Below the pieces are notes generated by a model that saw only the letters and a list, made by a program, of their open reading frames with translations, was not told the origin of the DNA and ran no database searches. Below, piece after piece: positions 23,273 to 34,809 of a DNA stretch of 64,000 nt. The DNA comes from Nemertoderma westbladi (lineage: Eukaryota; Xenacoelomorpha; Nemertodermatida; Nemertodermatidae), in NCBI GenBank assembly GCA_032718475.1, contig JAUCBJ010001244.1:1-64000 (forward strand). Direction: 5' to 3'. Each line of letters opens with the position of its first letter. Position 1 is the stretch's first letter. A program made the translations under genes and the position numbers.

Positions 23273-23677
23273 TCACTTCCTTTTACCAGTACCGTTTCGT
23301 TGTTTCTGCTGCTGCTTCTCATTCCCCTTGGCAGCAGTGAGAGGTTTTAAATTGGGTTGGTGAGCGACGGGCTTCGGATATATCGGTGTGGTGGTATGCT
23401 TTGAATTCGGTGTGGCGTTGATCGTAGGCTTCGCTCCAACAGTGTTTCCCTCGTTCGCTTTAGCTTGGCCTATTCCACTGACCATCGGAGGTTTCCAAGC
23501 ATTAACATCGTTAGTGCTATTAATAATGATAGGTCGCCCTCTCTCAGTTGCTGCAAATATGCGGCCGTCGGTACTCCATACCATGCGACTTCCAGCCTTC
23601 TCCTTTGCAGCTGTCAGGAGAGCCGATTTGCGTTTTGTTAATGAGTCAGACACGAAGATACCCGTTCCTTTAAACAA
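23273..23677 (-). pseudogene. LINE ORF1-like protein fragment
   Basis: A 134-codon minus-strand frame whose N-terminal part (IFVSDSLTKRKSALLTAAKE, then WSTDGRIFAA) matches the pattern of the C-terminal conserved block in ORF1 proteins of several animal non-LTR elements. There, a short 'F-V-L-T' strand precedes a Lys/Arg helix and a WT-DGRIFV strand. The same frame stays open upstream to about 23,812 (containing DSDDGEPKRKNLS) before a stop, so the ATG at 23,677 is probably internal. The tail is Gln/Lys-rich. The second ORF with RT is not adjacent. Confidence 0.6.
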
Positions 23678-24106
23678 TTGTCGATTTTCTATAACCTTAG
23701 CCTTTGCCCTATGATTGGTAAATTTAATAATCGATAGATTTTTCCGTTTCGGTTCTCCGTCATCCGAATCCGTAATCTGATTATATTCGTGCGAACTTTT
23801 TAGATCTGGCTATTTTACCATTTCCATGGTATAATAAATATAATTTATAATTAATATTAATATCAATATGCCAAGAGGTTAAGTTTATTACAAACAACTA
23901 TACCCATAATAAGGGTCTGTTAATTCCTGTAGGATGTTATGTCATACATTTTTCGTAGTGGTAGCGATACGGATTGTGACATGTTGCAGAATCTGCTTGG
24001 AGAGTGTAAATGTGCCTTTGTGGGTGGGGTGTTATGTTTAAATACGGAATTTGTGTGTTTCAGTAAAATATAGCATTTAATATTACAGTTTATCTATGTC
24101 GGGAAG

Positions 24107-24131
24107 GGAGGGGGGGGGGTGGGGGGGGGCT
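24107..24131. repeat. G-rich tract
   Basis: GGGAGG followed by two G runs separated by one T. Potential G-quadruplex. DNA from here to about 24,800 is AT-rich with no gene. Confidence 0.7.
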
Positions 24132-24809
24132 ATAGTCCCTAGCCCTCCTTGGGGACTAATCAAGGACTTACTATTGGCCGAACGGATATTTAACTACACA
24201 ATGAGATACAGCGTGTAAGGCAGTAAGTGGGCTGCTAATAATTAATAGCCCATATTTATTTTTAAGACGAATAATAATTGAACACCCAATTATCTACCCC
24301 TCCTGTACTCCTCTTACAGCAAGCAGTGTTTGTATAGTAAGCAGAATGTCAATGTGTATAGAAAATGAAAATTTCCCGTGGATAACATACATTTATTTAG
24401 TCGCCCAGTTTTAGCCCCTGTCTAATTATTAATTAAACTAATAAATGAAAATAAACTAATATTTATTCTATTAATAATTACACAAACATTGTGTTTAACT
24501 CTTTATTACTCAAAATATGTTCAATATTAATAAATACAGTGTGTGATCCTACATTTATTTGTAAGTTCGATACGATTTTAAATTATTCCAGAGCCCGTCA
24601 GCCCCCGGACGTTAACTATGTGCGGATGTGTGTGGATTTCATCTATTAGAGTTTATATTTTAAATATTATTATTTATATATTATTTATTTATTATTTATA
24701 TTATAAAAAGTTAAGTAAGATTACTTTATCAATGACAGTTATATAAAGATATATGTATGTATGCATATACATTAAAATAGCAAAGTTAAATTACGCAATA
24801 CCTGAATAC

Positions 24810-25020
24810 GTGCCCGTTTTGGCAAGTACTGTACAAATATCTACCTTACCCGTGTTGGCAAGTGCATACCTTGCCCGTTTTGGCAAGTACATACCTTGCC
24901 CGTTTTGGCAAGTACATATACCTACCTTGCCCGTTTTGGCAATTACAAATATCTACCTTGCCCGTTTTTGCAAGTACATATATCTATCTACCTTGTCCAT
25001 TTTGGCAAGTACATACATAC
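24810..25020. repeat. tandem TTGCCCGTTTTGGCAAGTAC array, part 1
   Basis: Seven or so units of 26-37 bp, each with the near-palindrome TTGCCCGTTTTGGCAA. The array resumes at 25,438-25,555 after an insertion, so it was once one array. Open frames across it are repeat artefacts. Confidence 0.9.
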
Positions 25021-25249
25021 CTCACATACATACCTCACATACATATCTCACCTCCATGTGCAATGTAAAAATAGGTACAATAGTCCTACAGTAAGTTATT
25101 AGTTTATTAATTATTTACTATGTATACTGTAATTACGTTTTATAATAAATTGTTCTGTACATTACATCTTTATCGTTGAGTCGGACATTGTTACGCTCTC
25201 GGTAAAGTTGTACATGTACGTACATAGTGTAATTACGTTTTATATTGGT

Positions 25250-25425
25250 TTTAGGTTAGCGTAGTGTAATATTGTATTTGTAACCAAGTAACATAAAGGA
25301 CCCCCTTGGAAATAAGCTGCAAAGCTTTAGGGGTAATCCTATATGTTATGTTGGACAATACCGGTACATTGTTTATAGTGTATTTGTTATTGTTTTTACA
25401 TAATGTATAAATAAATCTATCTATC
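25250..25425 (+). mobile_element. LINE 3' end inserted in the tandem array
   Basis: Has the common animal LINE 3'-UTR layout: CCCCCTTGGAAATAAGCTGC, AGCTTTAGGGGTAATCCTAT, a T-rich part, then TAATGTATAAATAAAT and a CTAT microsatellite tail. The 5' boundary is unclear (about 25,050-25,250). Confidence 0.6.
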
Positions 25426-25437
25426 TATCATACATAT

Positions 25438-25560
25438 ACCTTGCCAGTTTTGGCAAGTATAAATATCTACCTTGCCCGTTTTGGTAAGTACAAATATCTA
25501 CGTTTCCTGTATTGGCAAGTACATATTTATTCCCTTGCCCATTTTGGCAATTACATATAT
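25438..25560. repeat. tandem TTGCCCGTTTTGGCAAGTAC array, part 2
   Basis: Four more, more degenerate units of the same repeat as 24,810-25,020. Confidence 0.85.
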
Positions 25561-25804
25561 AAACCTTGGGTACTGTCCTGTTCCCCACCCCCCCATCACA
25601 GAAAATGATTTATGTTAATAACCATTTTAGTTAACAATGAGGGAAAGGATCTGAATATATTATTTTTGACAACCACATCCAAACTACAATTCCTACAGTT
25701 AACCTACGCTCAAATCCTATAACTAAAACTACTTCTACAAAATTTATATGAGTCTACATAGATCATAATGTAAATTCGAAGATTCACTGCCACTACATTT
25801 TATC

Positions 25805-26069
25805 AAAATTATCGAAATTGACTGGCATATTTTTTAAATTACATCACATTCTCCCACTTTCAATACTGAGAACTTTATATTTTGCACTTGTCCATACTAT
25901 ACGGAATAATTCTATGGGAAACAGCTACAATTCCTATACTAATCAAATAAAAACAGCAATTAATAAAATTATTAGAGCAATTACCTTTAGTTACTTTCAA
26001 TCTCATGCGGCTCCCATTTTTAAATCCTTGAAAATTTTACTACTTGAAAATCAATTTGAACTTTTTTAA
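25805..26069 (+). pseudogene. LINE reverse transcriptase C-terminal fragment (Jockey/CR1-like)
   Basis: An 83-codon frame from 25,818. It starts within a helical LHHILPLSILRTLYFALVH segment and carries the IRNNSMGNSY and AINKIIRAIT pattern. This is the region just after the RT thumb in Jockey/CR1-type elements, where a leucine-rich helix precedes a Y-G/S-W-like turn. The YADD core is missing upstream, and the frame ends shortly before TA-rich DNA at 26,085. It is a 5'-truncated dead copy. Confidence 0.6.
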
Positions 26070-26399
26070 TTCCGTGTGTTCGATATATATACTGTATATA
26101 TATATATATAATATATATTAAGTCCATTCAAAACAAGGTTTCTATGGTTCCAATTCCTTTTCTTTTGTTTTCACTTTCGATGCCTTTTCTTCTTCTCTCC
26201 ACCTTAGTTACAACTGTGAAATAAATTATATATTATGTTATATACTGTTATATACTTACTATATTAACATGTTAAATATATTAACAAAATTAACAAACAA
26301 ATATGGCAAATGCAAATCAAACATTAAATGTCAATCATTATCTAATACATAAACCTTTCACATCATAAACTCTCATTTTTTACAGGATGGTAACAGTGC

Positions 26400-26658
26400 T
26401 CATATGATTGTTAGAGTTGGTAAAGGTGACTATAAGGTTGTTAGAGTTCGTAATGGTGCTGATAATGTTGTTCGAATTGGTAATGGTGCTGGTAAGGTTG
26501 TTAGAGTTTGTAACAGTGCTGGTAATCTTGTTAGATCTGGCAACAATGTCGGTATGGTTGTTAGAGTTTGTAATGGTACTGGTAATATTGTTTTTGTTGT
26601 TAATGGTGCTGATAATGTTTTTCGAGTTGGTAATGGTGCTGGTAAGGTTGTTAGACAC
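26400..26658. repeat. 30-bp minisatellite
   Basis: Nine units around GGTAATGGTGCTGGTAAGGT TGTTAGAGTT with a 60-bp higher order. Because 30 is divisible by three, both strands stay open (VRVGNGAGKV-like and TITNSNN-like repeats). I treat this as a satellite, not a gene. Confidence 0.85.
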
Positions 26659-26875
26659 CAATGTTGGAATATTGTTGTTCTAAATCAAAGCATCAATGTT
26701 CTCCAATGGAATTATTATTCTGAAATAAAATTCAATAAAATTAAACAACAAAATTAAATATTCTGAAATCGGGTTGGTACTGGTCAAACGACTCAGAGGA
26801 AATATGGCTTAGTATATTTCAATCCATTCCGGCAACTCTATCAGGTAGAGCCATGTTCGATAAGGGGATGTAGGT

Positions 26876-28706
26876 CAATTCGGTCCCGGACAATTCGGTC
26901 CCGGACAATTCGGTCCGGACAATTCGGTCCCAGACAATTCGGTCCCGGACAATTCGGTCCCAAAACACTAAATAAATGGGACCGAATTGTCCGGGACAGA
27001 ATTGTCCAGGACCAAATTGTCCTAGGACCGAATTGTCCTAGGACCGAATTGTTCGGGACCGAATTGTCCGGGACCGAATTGTCCAGTTCCTGATAGCAAC
27101 TTTTTAGTGCTTTTTTGATATTGGTGAATGTTCTAGAAAATTAGTAGAGATATTTGTTATGGTAGCTAGTGTTATTTACTTGCTAGAACTTTTTGAAATT
27201 TTAAAAATACTGTATTTTTTTTTATTTTTGTTATTGGTAGTGTTCGAGAACATTATTATATATTATTTATTAAGGTGTAGCTAGTGTTTTTTTTTTACTA
27301 GCTAGCATTTCCTTAAAATTATAAAAATACCTGTGAAAACATTGATATTTCAGAATTAGGCCTAAACTGTTGCTGATTATATTAATTACCAACAATATTG
27401 ATATTGATGAATAAATATGAATGAGATCCAGCTATTATCTACAGTACAGGCCACCAGAAAACGCAGATTTGTACAATTGTGAACACATTTTATCAAATGT
27501 GTACCAGTGTAATGTAATGTTGTTGAACGGGACAATTGAATATAATTGAACATAATTGAATTGGCAACAACCAAAATTTTTTCGCCAAAGGATACAATTG
27601 AATACTTTTGAAACGCTTAGTACTCTGGAAACTCTCTGTAGTTTGCCGCGAACTGTCACTCACTGCAGCTGGAAATGCGATAAGGATTTTGTTTACCTTT
27701 ATAGTGTGCGGTTAATGGTGTCTAGTAGGCAGGCCTATAGTTAGTGATGTTAAGGCATCTTCTGGTGTTACTCTGTGCCCTCTCGGTGTCAGACTAATGG
27801 CGCGACATCTCCCTGCACTGAATTAATTATTCAATGGTCTAGGCTCCTCCATCCATATATCCATCGACTCCCATACACTCCATGATCCTCCATGTGGTCT
27901 TGTATGTAGTTCTCTCTCTACCAATACAGCCCATGTCCGCAATGTTACGCCCTGGGGGCTCTCTCATCTACCTGATATCAGACATACAGGCGCACCACAC
28001 AATAAGCCTTTGTCGGTCCCAGCAAGTTAGCCAGCCTCCTGCTGTGTGATCTAGAAGATAACTCGCCATAACCTGCCAATCAGGTTACTTGAACAAATGT
28101 GTTCACATGTGATCACATTGGATGAAATCTGCTTTTTCTGGTGGCCTGTACTGTAGGATAATAATTTAGGCTTGTTATCCAACCAACAACACATACAGTA
28201 TACTTACGCAATATATAAAAAAAAAATCAGTTTTAAAAATAACCATTTTAAATACATACTATTACTAGCTAGTAAATAATTAACAAGCTCCATAAAAACA
28301 CCATAGCTACCATAAATAATAATGTTAACAAAAAAAGTAAATTTTTTTATTTAAAAAAAAAAAAAATACTAGCTAGCAAAAAAAAATACTAGCTACCATA
28401 TAATAATATATATTAAGGTTCTAGAACATTCACCATTATATAGTACCAATTAAATTTGGTCCCGGACAAATTGGTCCCGGACAATTCGGTCCCGGATAAT
28501 TCGGTCCCGGACAATTCGGTCCCGGACAATTCGGTCCCATTAATATGCATGTTTTGGGACCGAATTGTCCTAGTCAGTATCCGGACAATTCGGTCCCGGA
28601 CAATTCGGTCCCAAAACATAAAATTAATGGGACCGAATTGTCCGGGACCGAATTGTCCGGGACCAAATTGTCTGGACCGAATTGTACGGGACCGAATTGT
28701 CCTGCT
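26876..28706. mobile_element. large foldback element with GGACAATTCGGTCCC arrays
   Basis: Both ends (26,876-27,087 and 28,456-28,706) are arrays of GGACAATTCGGTCCC that switch to the inverse GGGACCGAATTGTCC halfway, so each end is itself a hairpin. Inside, 27,110-27,475 and 28,105-28,440 are inverse complements (GAATGTTCTAGAA, ACTAGCTA stretches, GTACAGGCCACCAGAAAA). The loop, 27,480-28,100, is unique. Short GATAAGG motifs flank both sides (about 26,859 and 28,710) and may be a target duplication. No transposase is present. Confidence 0.85.
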
Positions 28707-28709
28707 TCC

Positions 28710-29440
28710 CGATAAGGCTATGTCCTTGTACCAAAAGACTACCCAGGAATGTACCCAGGCTGCCATAAGAGACAAAGTTCTTCTGTTGTTCTATAATTTT
28801 CTTCTGCTTTAGCAAAGAACTGGTTACTTGACAGGCAGAAGAAGCACAACCTGGCGTCTAATTATGGAACTGAGAATAAAGATTCCACTGACGTAGATCA
28901 AGGACTTGGGGGAACTCCTTGTCCGGGGGACATCAAGAGCTGCTACAACAGCCTTTCATCGTGAACCACCTGTCCCTGAGGTAAATATCGCCCCAGCTGT
29001 ACTCACAGAGGGCATTGGAGAATTACCAACGACACCACCACATCTTCACCAGGCTCAGAAAGACAGAGTATTCTAGTGGCAAGATTGATTCATGAAATTG
29101 ATAGAATTTGGTTTGGGGCCAGATGTATCTTTAAAGGGAAGCGGCGGTGCCTAGTTTACACCTGATATTTTACTGCCAAACATGAAGCACCAGATGGGCA
29201 AGTACATCGGAATATCGCTGTGGGGAACGAAGCCAGCAGTATTTGGTGTCCCTACGCAGATGACCTATCGATTCTCTCTCTTTATGAACATCAAAAGAGA
29301 GAGCGCATGTCACAGCGTAAGAAACGCTATAGCGAAAGAAATTTAAAAGGAATAGATAATAACGATACCTGTACATAACTTTACAGTGTTTGATCCCATA
29401 ACTTTACAGTGTTGTGGCTTAATTTACACGCACTACCAAT
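28710..29440. other. unassigned sequence
   Basis: Mixed-composition DNA without a clear frame. I cannot assign it to an element. Confidence 0.4.
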
Positions 29441-29668
29441 GTTCGTTCGGCCAAAGCCGGAGGCGACCAGAAGGCTCCTCTTTCGATAGCTGCTACCAAA
29501 GGGTAGGGGTGGGTGCTACTCCTATCCCAAGATTTGCTCCCAGTTACTTAACTGGTACTCATTTCATCGACCCCAGTGGATGAAAGGCTGAGTGGACCAT
29601 GGCGGGGCTGTACCTACAACCAATAGATTGCAGGCCCGGCGCTCAACCAACTGAGCTACTCATCGTAT
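29440..29668 (-). mobile_element. tRNA-derived SINE
   Basis: On the minus strand it begins TAGCTCAGTTGGTTGAGC (RNA polymerase III A box, 29,641-29,658). A degenerate B box GGTTGTAGGTACAGCCCC follows about 30 bp on. The tRNA-unrelated body includes TCGATGAAATGAGTACC and AAGTAACTGGGAGCAAAT, a layout seen in many aquatic-animal SINEs. Confidence 0.85.
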
Positions 29669-29669
29669 A

Positions 29670-31095
29670 TAATTTAATATAATTACCATTTTACCGATGT
29701 CCAATTTTAACATATGTTCAATTTTACCGTATGTAAATAGTTTTTATTATATTACAATATAATATAATATTCTGTAATTTATGAAGGACCTACGTTTTTT
29801 ATAATAGTTTATCAATAGTTAATAATAGTTTATATCAAATAGTTTATAATAGTTAATATATATATTATTATAATAGTATAACAATTTATCATATTTCATT
29901 TTATGAAATATGATTTGTAACATCTCTATTTTCGATTTACACCTGTTTTTTGTTGTTTGCAATTAGATGGAATTCATATAAAATAATTTAGAAATTTCAA
30001 ATTGTAAATTGATTGTTTGAATCCTTTTTTTTGCGCAGTAGGAGTTTTTTGGAACATACTTATATACAGTACTAATTTATTAATATTCATTAATATATTA
30101 AAGTTTAAGTGTTTCTGAGAATATTTGCATTAATCGAATAGTTCATATGATACGTTAAATTCCAATAGGAATATTTTTTTACTTGCTTTAAATTGGCGGA
30201 TGTAAATGAAAAGCAGTTCGATTTTTCTTTATATTCTGTTATAATAATGTCATTTAACTTCAATCCGTCATCAGCATTTGCCACAAAATTCCCAGTGAAA
30301 TTCCATTAAAATTACAGCCTTCTATAAACAAAAATCACATAAAAATAAATCATAACATTTCTTTTTTTAAATAACATTAAAGTTAAGTTTGCCTTACTCA
30401 AGGTTTCTATTAAATAATAAGTTAGCATTTTGGTACAATGGACAGGGAATATCTTATATGCCCATCTAATGCTACTCATAGGGTTCATTCAGATAGATAT
30501 ATAAGACATATAAGAACTTCCTGAACTAGAATTATAAGAACTAAAGAACTTCCCGAACGAAAAAATAGTACAGTGTCCTTTTATAAAAGCGCATTGCTTC
30601 CCAGGAGAGGAAAGGGAACATTATATAAGATATTGTGAATACAGGAATAGGGACTTTCTTTTTGAGACAAGAAAGCGAAAGAAAAAGAAGTATAAATAGA
30701 AGAGCTACAATGGTCAGCGGCATTGGGAGAAGAAGTGTGGGATTAAACAATGTTTAGTTTGATTTAGGGCTGATTGATTGATGTCTAGTGTGCAAGTTTT
30801 GGTATTGTATTTATATTGTAGTGCGAGCAACAGAACCAAAATAACTGTTAACTGTAGGGGAGATATATAATAATGCCCTGTTAGTATGTAAAGTTGTGCA
30901 TGCATGTATGAACTAGAATAATTCGAACTGACATTTAATATATCATCACATAAATCCCTTATGACATAGACACTAACTTAGAAGCATGAAAACCACATAT
31001 GTAGTGTATTAATATCCTGAAGACATTAGTTCAATGTTATTATCTTTTCCTACTCTGTTCTGAATAATATTTGTATTATGTCTACCATTAGAGGT
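29670..31095. other. AT-rich spacer; includes copy of 10.9-kb repeat
   Basis: At 29,880-30,060 lies the second copy of the interspersed repeat seen at 10,930-11,180. The remainder is AT-rich with no convincing frame. Confidence 0.55.
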
Positions 31096-31099
31096 TTTT

Positions 31100-31543
31100 G
31101 TGTTGTTTTTTTGCCCGAAATCTTGTAACTTAAGTACAATAGATCCAATATATTTATACCAGCGTGTTATTTCTAGAACTGATAAATTTACATATTTGGG
31201 TCATATTATACACGAATCACGTGATGATGATCTTGACATTAAGAAACAAATAGGTAGTATGTACGCCCGTACAAATACGTTGTTTAGAAAATTTAGTACC
31301 TGTACCGTTGCAGTGAAAGTTCGTTTATTTCTAGCGTTTATAACTCCACTATATTGTAATGCTCTATGGTCACGTAGGAACTATTCATCTGTTGTCTATA
31401 ATCGGTTAAGGGTAGCATACAATAATGCAGCAAGAAAGCTATTTTTCATCTCTGTAGGTTCTAGTATGTCATATTTCTCTGGTTGCAATAATATTCCGTG
31501 CTTCATTCATTTACATTTCAAATCAATTCAATCAATTTCGTAG
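31100..31543 (+). pseudogene. LINE reverse transcriptase C-terminal fragment (RTE-like)
   Basis: A 147-codon frame with KFTYLGHIIHESRDDDLDIK, a basic IGSMYARTNTLFRKF helix, KVRLFLAFITPLYCNALW, and a YNNAARKLF segment. In order these match the post-thumb region of RTE-type LINE RTs (YLG, then a helical IKKRI-A part, then LYG-x-W). The catalytic YADD upstream is absent. It is a different family from the LINE at 9.5-10.5 kb. Confidence 0.75.
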
Positions 31544-31639
31544 GATAAAATGCTCCAGTAATTATATTGTAAATGCTGTATATCTTTACACCGCGTTGCA
31601 TAGTTCTAGAATTTTTGAAATGTGCAATTCCGAAAATCT

Positions 31640-31893
31640 GTTAATTTAGCGAATTATTAGTATTACTAAGTACATACATACATAATCAATTGCATACTTA
31701 ATTATTGTAGGTAGACGATATGGGCTGATTGTGCGATTATAATATAATATTATATTTTCCATATGTTGCCTGCGGTAAATAAATAAATAAATAAATAAAT
31801 AAATTAGAGCCATTATAGAATAGACAATGTAGTTAGTGATGCATGCCAGAGATTGTGTAGGTAATAACATTATATAAAGGCAAGATAGAAAAA
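31640..31893 (+). mobile_element. left part of an LTR, split by the Polinton-like insertion
   Basis: Contains a TATA-like TATATAAAGG at 31,871-31,880 shortly before the insertion point. The right part resumes at 46,097 with an AATAAA at about 46,165 and ends at the primer-binding site near 46,207. An LTR with promoter and poly(A) signal is the simplest reading. The outer 5' boundary is not defined; it includes a TAAA microsatellite (31,772-31,803). Confidence 0.6.
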
Positions 31894-31899
31894 GGTAGG
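31894..31899. repeat. 6-bp target site duplication (left)
   Basis: GGTAGG directly before the left TIR. The same six bases follow the right TIR at 46,097-46,102. Confidence 0.9.
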
Positions 31900-32777
31900 A
31901 GTAGTAGGGTCTTGGCCGGCTCTGCGACAGTTGGACCCCACTGACACCCATTGGGTGTCATATGACACCCAATTATCACCCTATGGGTGTCATTGGGTGT
32001 CATTGGCGCCAGACTGTCTGGGTGACACCTCTCAATTAGGCTAATTAGACCCTAATTGACAGGTGTCATCAATTAATTAGTACAATTAAACCCTAACAGG
32101 TGTCATATGACTCCTAATTAGGGTTTAATTGATTATCCTAATTAATCAGACTGATTAGCGCCCTGACACACAATGGGTCGTCAGTGTTGTCCAACTGTCG
32201 CAGAGCCGGCTCAAGAGGGTGTCATAAGTGACACCGCAGCTCTTTTATTCATTAATACTTATTTATATTTAATTTTAATTATTTGCATTTTATTTTATTC
32301 GTATTTAATTCTAAATTAATTATTCATTTGTACTTTATGGGTATACAGCTCCCTTACTGGTAACTAATTACTCCAGACAGCTTTATCGTTGACCTTCGAC
32401 CCCCCAATTAGCTTTAACCAAGCAACAGCATATTAATGATAGTTGTATCCAAGCGCCCCTGCCCCCCACCCCGTGACAGCTCTGATTACTAATTACTCTT
32501 ACATATATCCAACCGCCTGCAGTTCCATAGTCTGCCGCTAGAGGGCGTATTATCTGAAAATTAACATCTTCTCTAACTTTGTTATTTTCAATTTAACTAT
32601 TTATTTGTACCTAATTTTAATTAATTATTTGTATTCTATTTGACTTTATTTATTCATTTGTACTTTATTTTAAATTAATTAATTGTATTACTTTTATTTT
32701 ATATATTGATTTCTATTTTTAGATTAATTTGGTTTTATATTACCAATGAGATCACTATGACATAATGTCTATTTTTA
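31900..32777 (+). repeat. left terminal inverted repeat
   Basis: Matches the inverse complement of 45,192-46,096 almost throughout, with a few indels. The outer 310 bp are palindrome-rich: CCGGCTCTGCGACAGTTGGA at the end recurs inverted at 32,188-32,210, and TGACACCC/GGGTGTCA pairs fill the space between. A further inverted patch (CTTTGTCTTCATTATTCAAT, about 32,950) pairs with about 45,115-45,140. Confidence 0.93.
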
Positions 32778-33260
32778 ACTTTATAATGGCTATGGTATAC
32801 GGCTCCCTACTGGCAACTATCAACTACGTTCATCGGCGGGGGGCCCCTCCTCTGCCATCGCTTTTCATTAGTAGATACAACAGGCAGTGAATCTATACGT
32901 ATACCCCCCCAGGCAATTATAAATGAGTGGTCCCATCTGTTAGCAGCCCCTTTGTCTTCATTATTCAATGGCGCCAGGCGGCCTTGACTACAGCAAATCC
33001 CTATGTCGCCCAAGGCTAATGCTCAAGCGGCCCTCCATTGTTCTCGGCATAGCCGGCGTCGCTTTGCCCCTTTCCTATATCCAGGCAGCCCCTATCATAA
33101 CAATGAAGCGCCACTAATCACGCATTCCTCTCTACTAATCCCTTTCCTTTGCACCAGACCTGCTTCTGTTATACAGCCAACTCAACATAATTAGTCAAGA
33201 TGCCTACGGGGTTTCTAATATAGAATCAACAGGAGAAGTTGCCTTGGTAACCGCTTTTGC
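32778..33260. other. subterminal spacer of the element
   Basis: No supported gene. A short open frame at 33,003-33,194 has no features suggesting coding. Confidence 0.5.
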
Positions 33261-33265
33261 GCGAA

Positions 33266-33360
33266 CAGCCAATCAGCGGGCTTCATTTCTGCTGCTGCGC
33301 TCTGATTGGCCCATTTAAGAGACAAGGGCCTCCCTTACTAACCGAATTGCTATTTAATAC
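33266..33360 (+). promoter_or_regulatory. putative promoter of the polymerase transcript
   Basis: Two CCAAT boxes in opposite orientation (GCCAATCAGCGGG at 33,268 and CTGATTGGC at 33,302), then TATTTAATA at 33,351. They lie upstream of the ATG-free leader. A GCCAATCAGGG box also occurs in the promoter of the convergent gene at 44,989, suggesting shared control. Confidence 0.55.
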
Positions 33361-33470
33361 GTCCCCACTAATATATTAGGTCATTATTTCAATTGCAATT
33401 TACAATTAACATCATTTACCATTATTTTGTTTTCGAATTTAATATTATTTATTTAAGAATATTTATTTGT

Positions 33471-34330
33471 CATTTCGCCGCGTTATCACTCATCGTCGAC
33501 AACAAACTTTCCGCGTATCCGCCGCGTAATATTTCAATATTTCTAATTTCCGATACCATTCCGTTCTATCGGTTGATAAACTCTCTCCTCGTCCACGTCA
33601 ACCAACTTCCTCATCGCCACCGAACTTCCAAACTTCTTCTTTCCGTGAATATCTACTAACACCGTAAGTAAAATCTGCCTTCCATCTAGCTATACTTTCG
33701 ACGCCGCTAGCAAACAATTTACATTTAATGTCTACCGATACAACAGTATTGCAGTAGGCTCATTATTAATTACTGTCAGACTGCGGTGGTACCGATAGCC
33801 TAAACCGTGATCGAAGCATTCGATCAATAGGCTTACATCCGCCTATCTGCTTACAGTATTTTTTATCTTTTTACAAATAATCATCTTATTTTTCTAGTAT
33901 CATTTCGCCGCGCTATCGCTCATCGTCGACAACAAACTTTCCACATATCCGCCGCGTAATATTCCATTATTTCTAATTTCCGTTACCATTCCGTTCTATC
34001 GATTAATAAATTCTCTCGTCGTCCACGTCAACCAACTTCCTCACGAACATCCAAACTTCTTCTTTCCGTGAATATTTACTAACACCGTAAGTAAAATCTG
34101 CCTTCCCTTCCACCATCTGACGGTACTATCGATGCCGCTAGCAAACAATTTACATTTAATGTCTACCGGTACAACAGTATTGCAGTAGGCTCATTATTAA
34201 TTACTGTCAGACTGCGGTGATACCGATAGCCTAAACCGTGATCGAAGCATTCGATCAATAGGCCTACATCTGTCTATCTGCCTGTCTACCTGACTATCGG
34301 TACCGCATCATTCGAGTTAGCCTAATGCCA
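33471..34330 (+). repeat. tandemly duplicated leader exon with splice sites
   Basis: 33,471-33,900 and 33,901 onward are copies at a 430-bp offset. Each begins CATTTCGCCGCG. Each leader has no ATG and ends ACC followed by GTAAGTAAAATCTGCC (donor GT at 33,664 and 34,087). Acceptors of the form TATTTTTCTAG lie at 33,897 and 34,802, the last one seven bases before the polymerase ATG. The second intron is longer because about 0.4 kb lies between the matching parts. This looks like a two-exon 5' UTR made by duplication. Confidence 0.75.
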
Positions 34331-34809
34331 CTGTAGTAACGATATAGACCCTATTGAACAACAATGAATACTGCAGTTTTCATTATATATCCTACTGACT
34401 AACTGAGATCTCACACAGCGATTAGCTAAGCCTATCGTTGATTTCTATTGGTTAACGCTACCGGTACGTCTGACTTGTAGCAGACTATATCACTAGCACT
34501 ACTGCACTGACTGACTGCTGTTTATAGACCCTCTTTCCACGAATAATAACTGCCATCGCTATTGTGTCTTGGTTATCGCCACTATCTGACCGCTGGTACA
34601 CTAACACTACTGCACTAGGCACTACCGACGGCGACGGTCTGCTTTATGTTTCACTGTCTGATTGCTACAATACAGCAATAGGCCTAACTATACAAACACA
34701 GTATTGTTGCCTAGTAACCAATTAATACCTACTGTTTTACTTTATTTTTAGCAAGTATACAGTATTTTTTATTTTTTACAAATAATCAACCTATTTTTCT
34801 AGATTCAAG

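Noticed and set aside
24753-25102. Plus-strand frames of 68-113 codons
   Set aside because: They follow the TTGCCCGTTTTGGCAAGTAC tandem repeat and are open in all three phases.
26380-26757. Frames of 91-117 codons on both strands
   Set aside because: 30-bp satellite with period divisible by three. No evidence of a start, domain or codon bias.
28413-28815. Frames encoding repeated SVPDN/RTIRSR peptides
   Set aside because: Produced by the GGACAATTCGGTCCC array at the right end of the foldback element.
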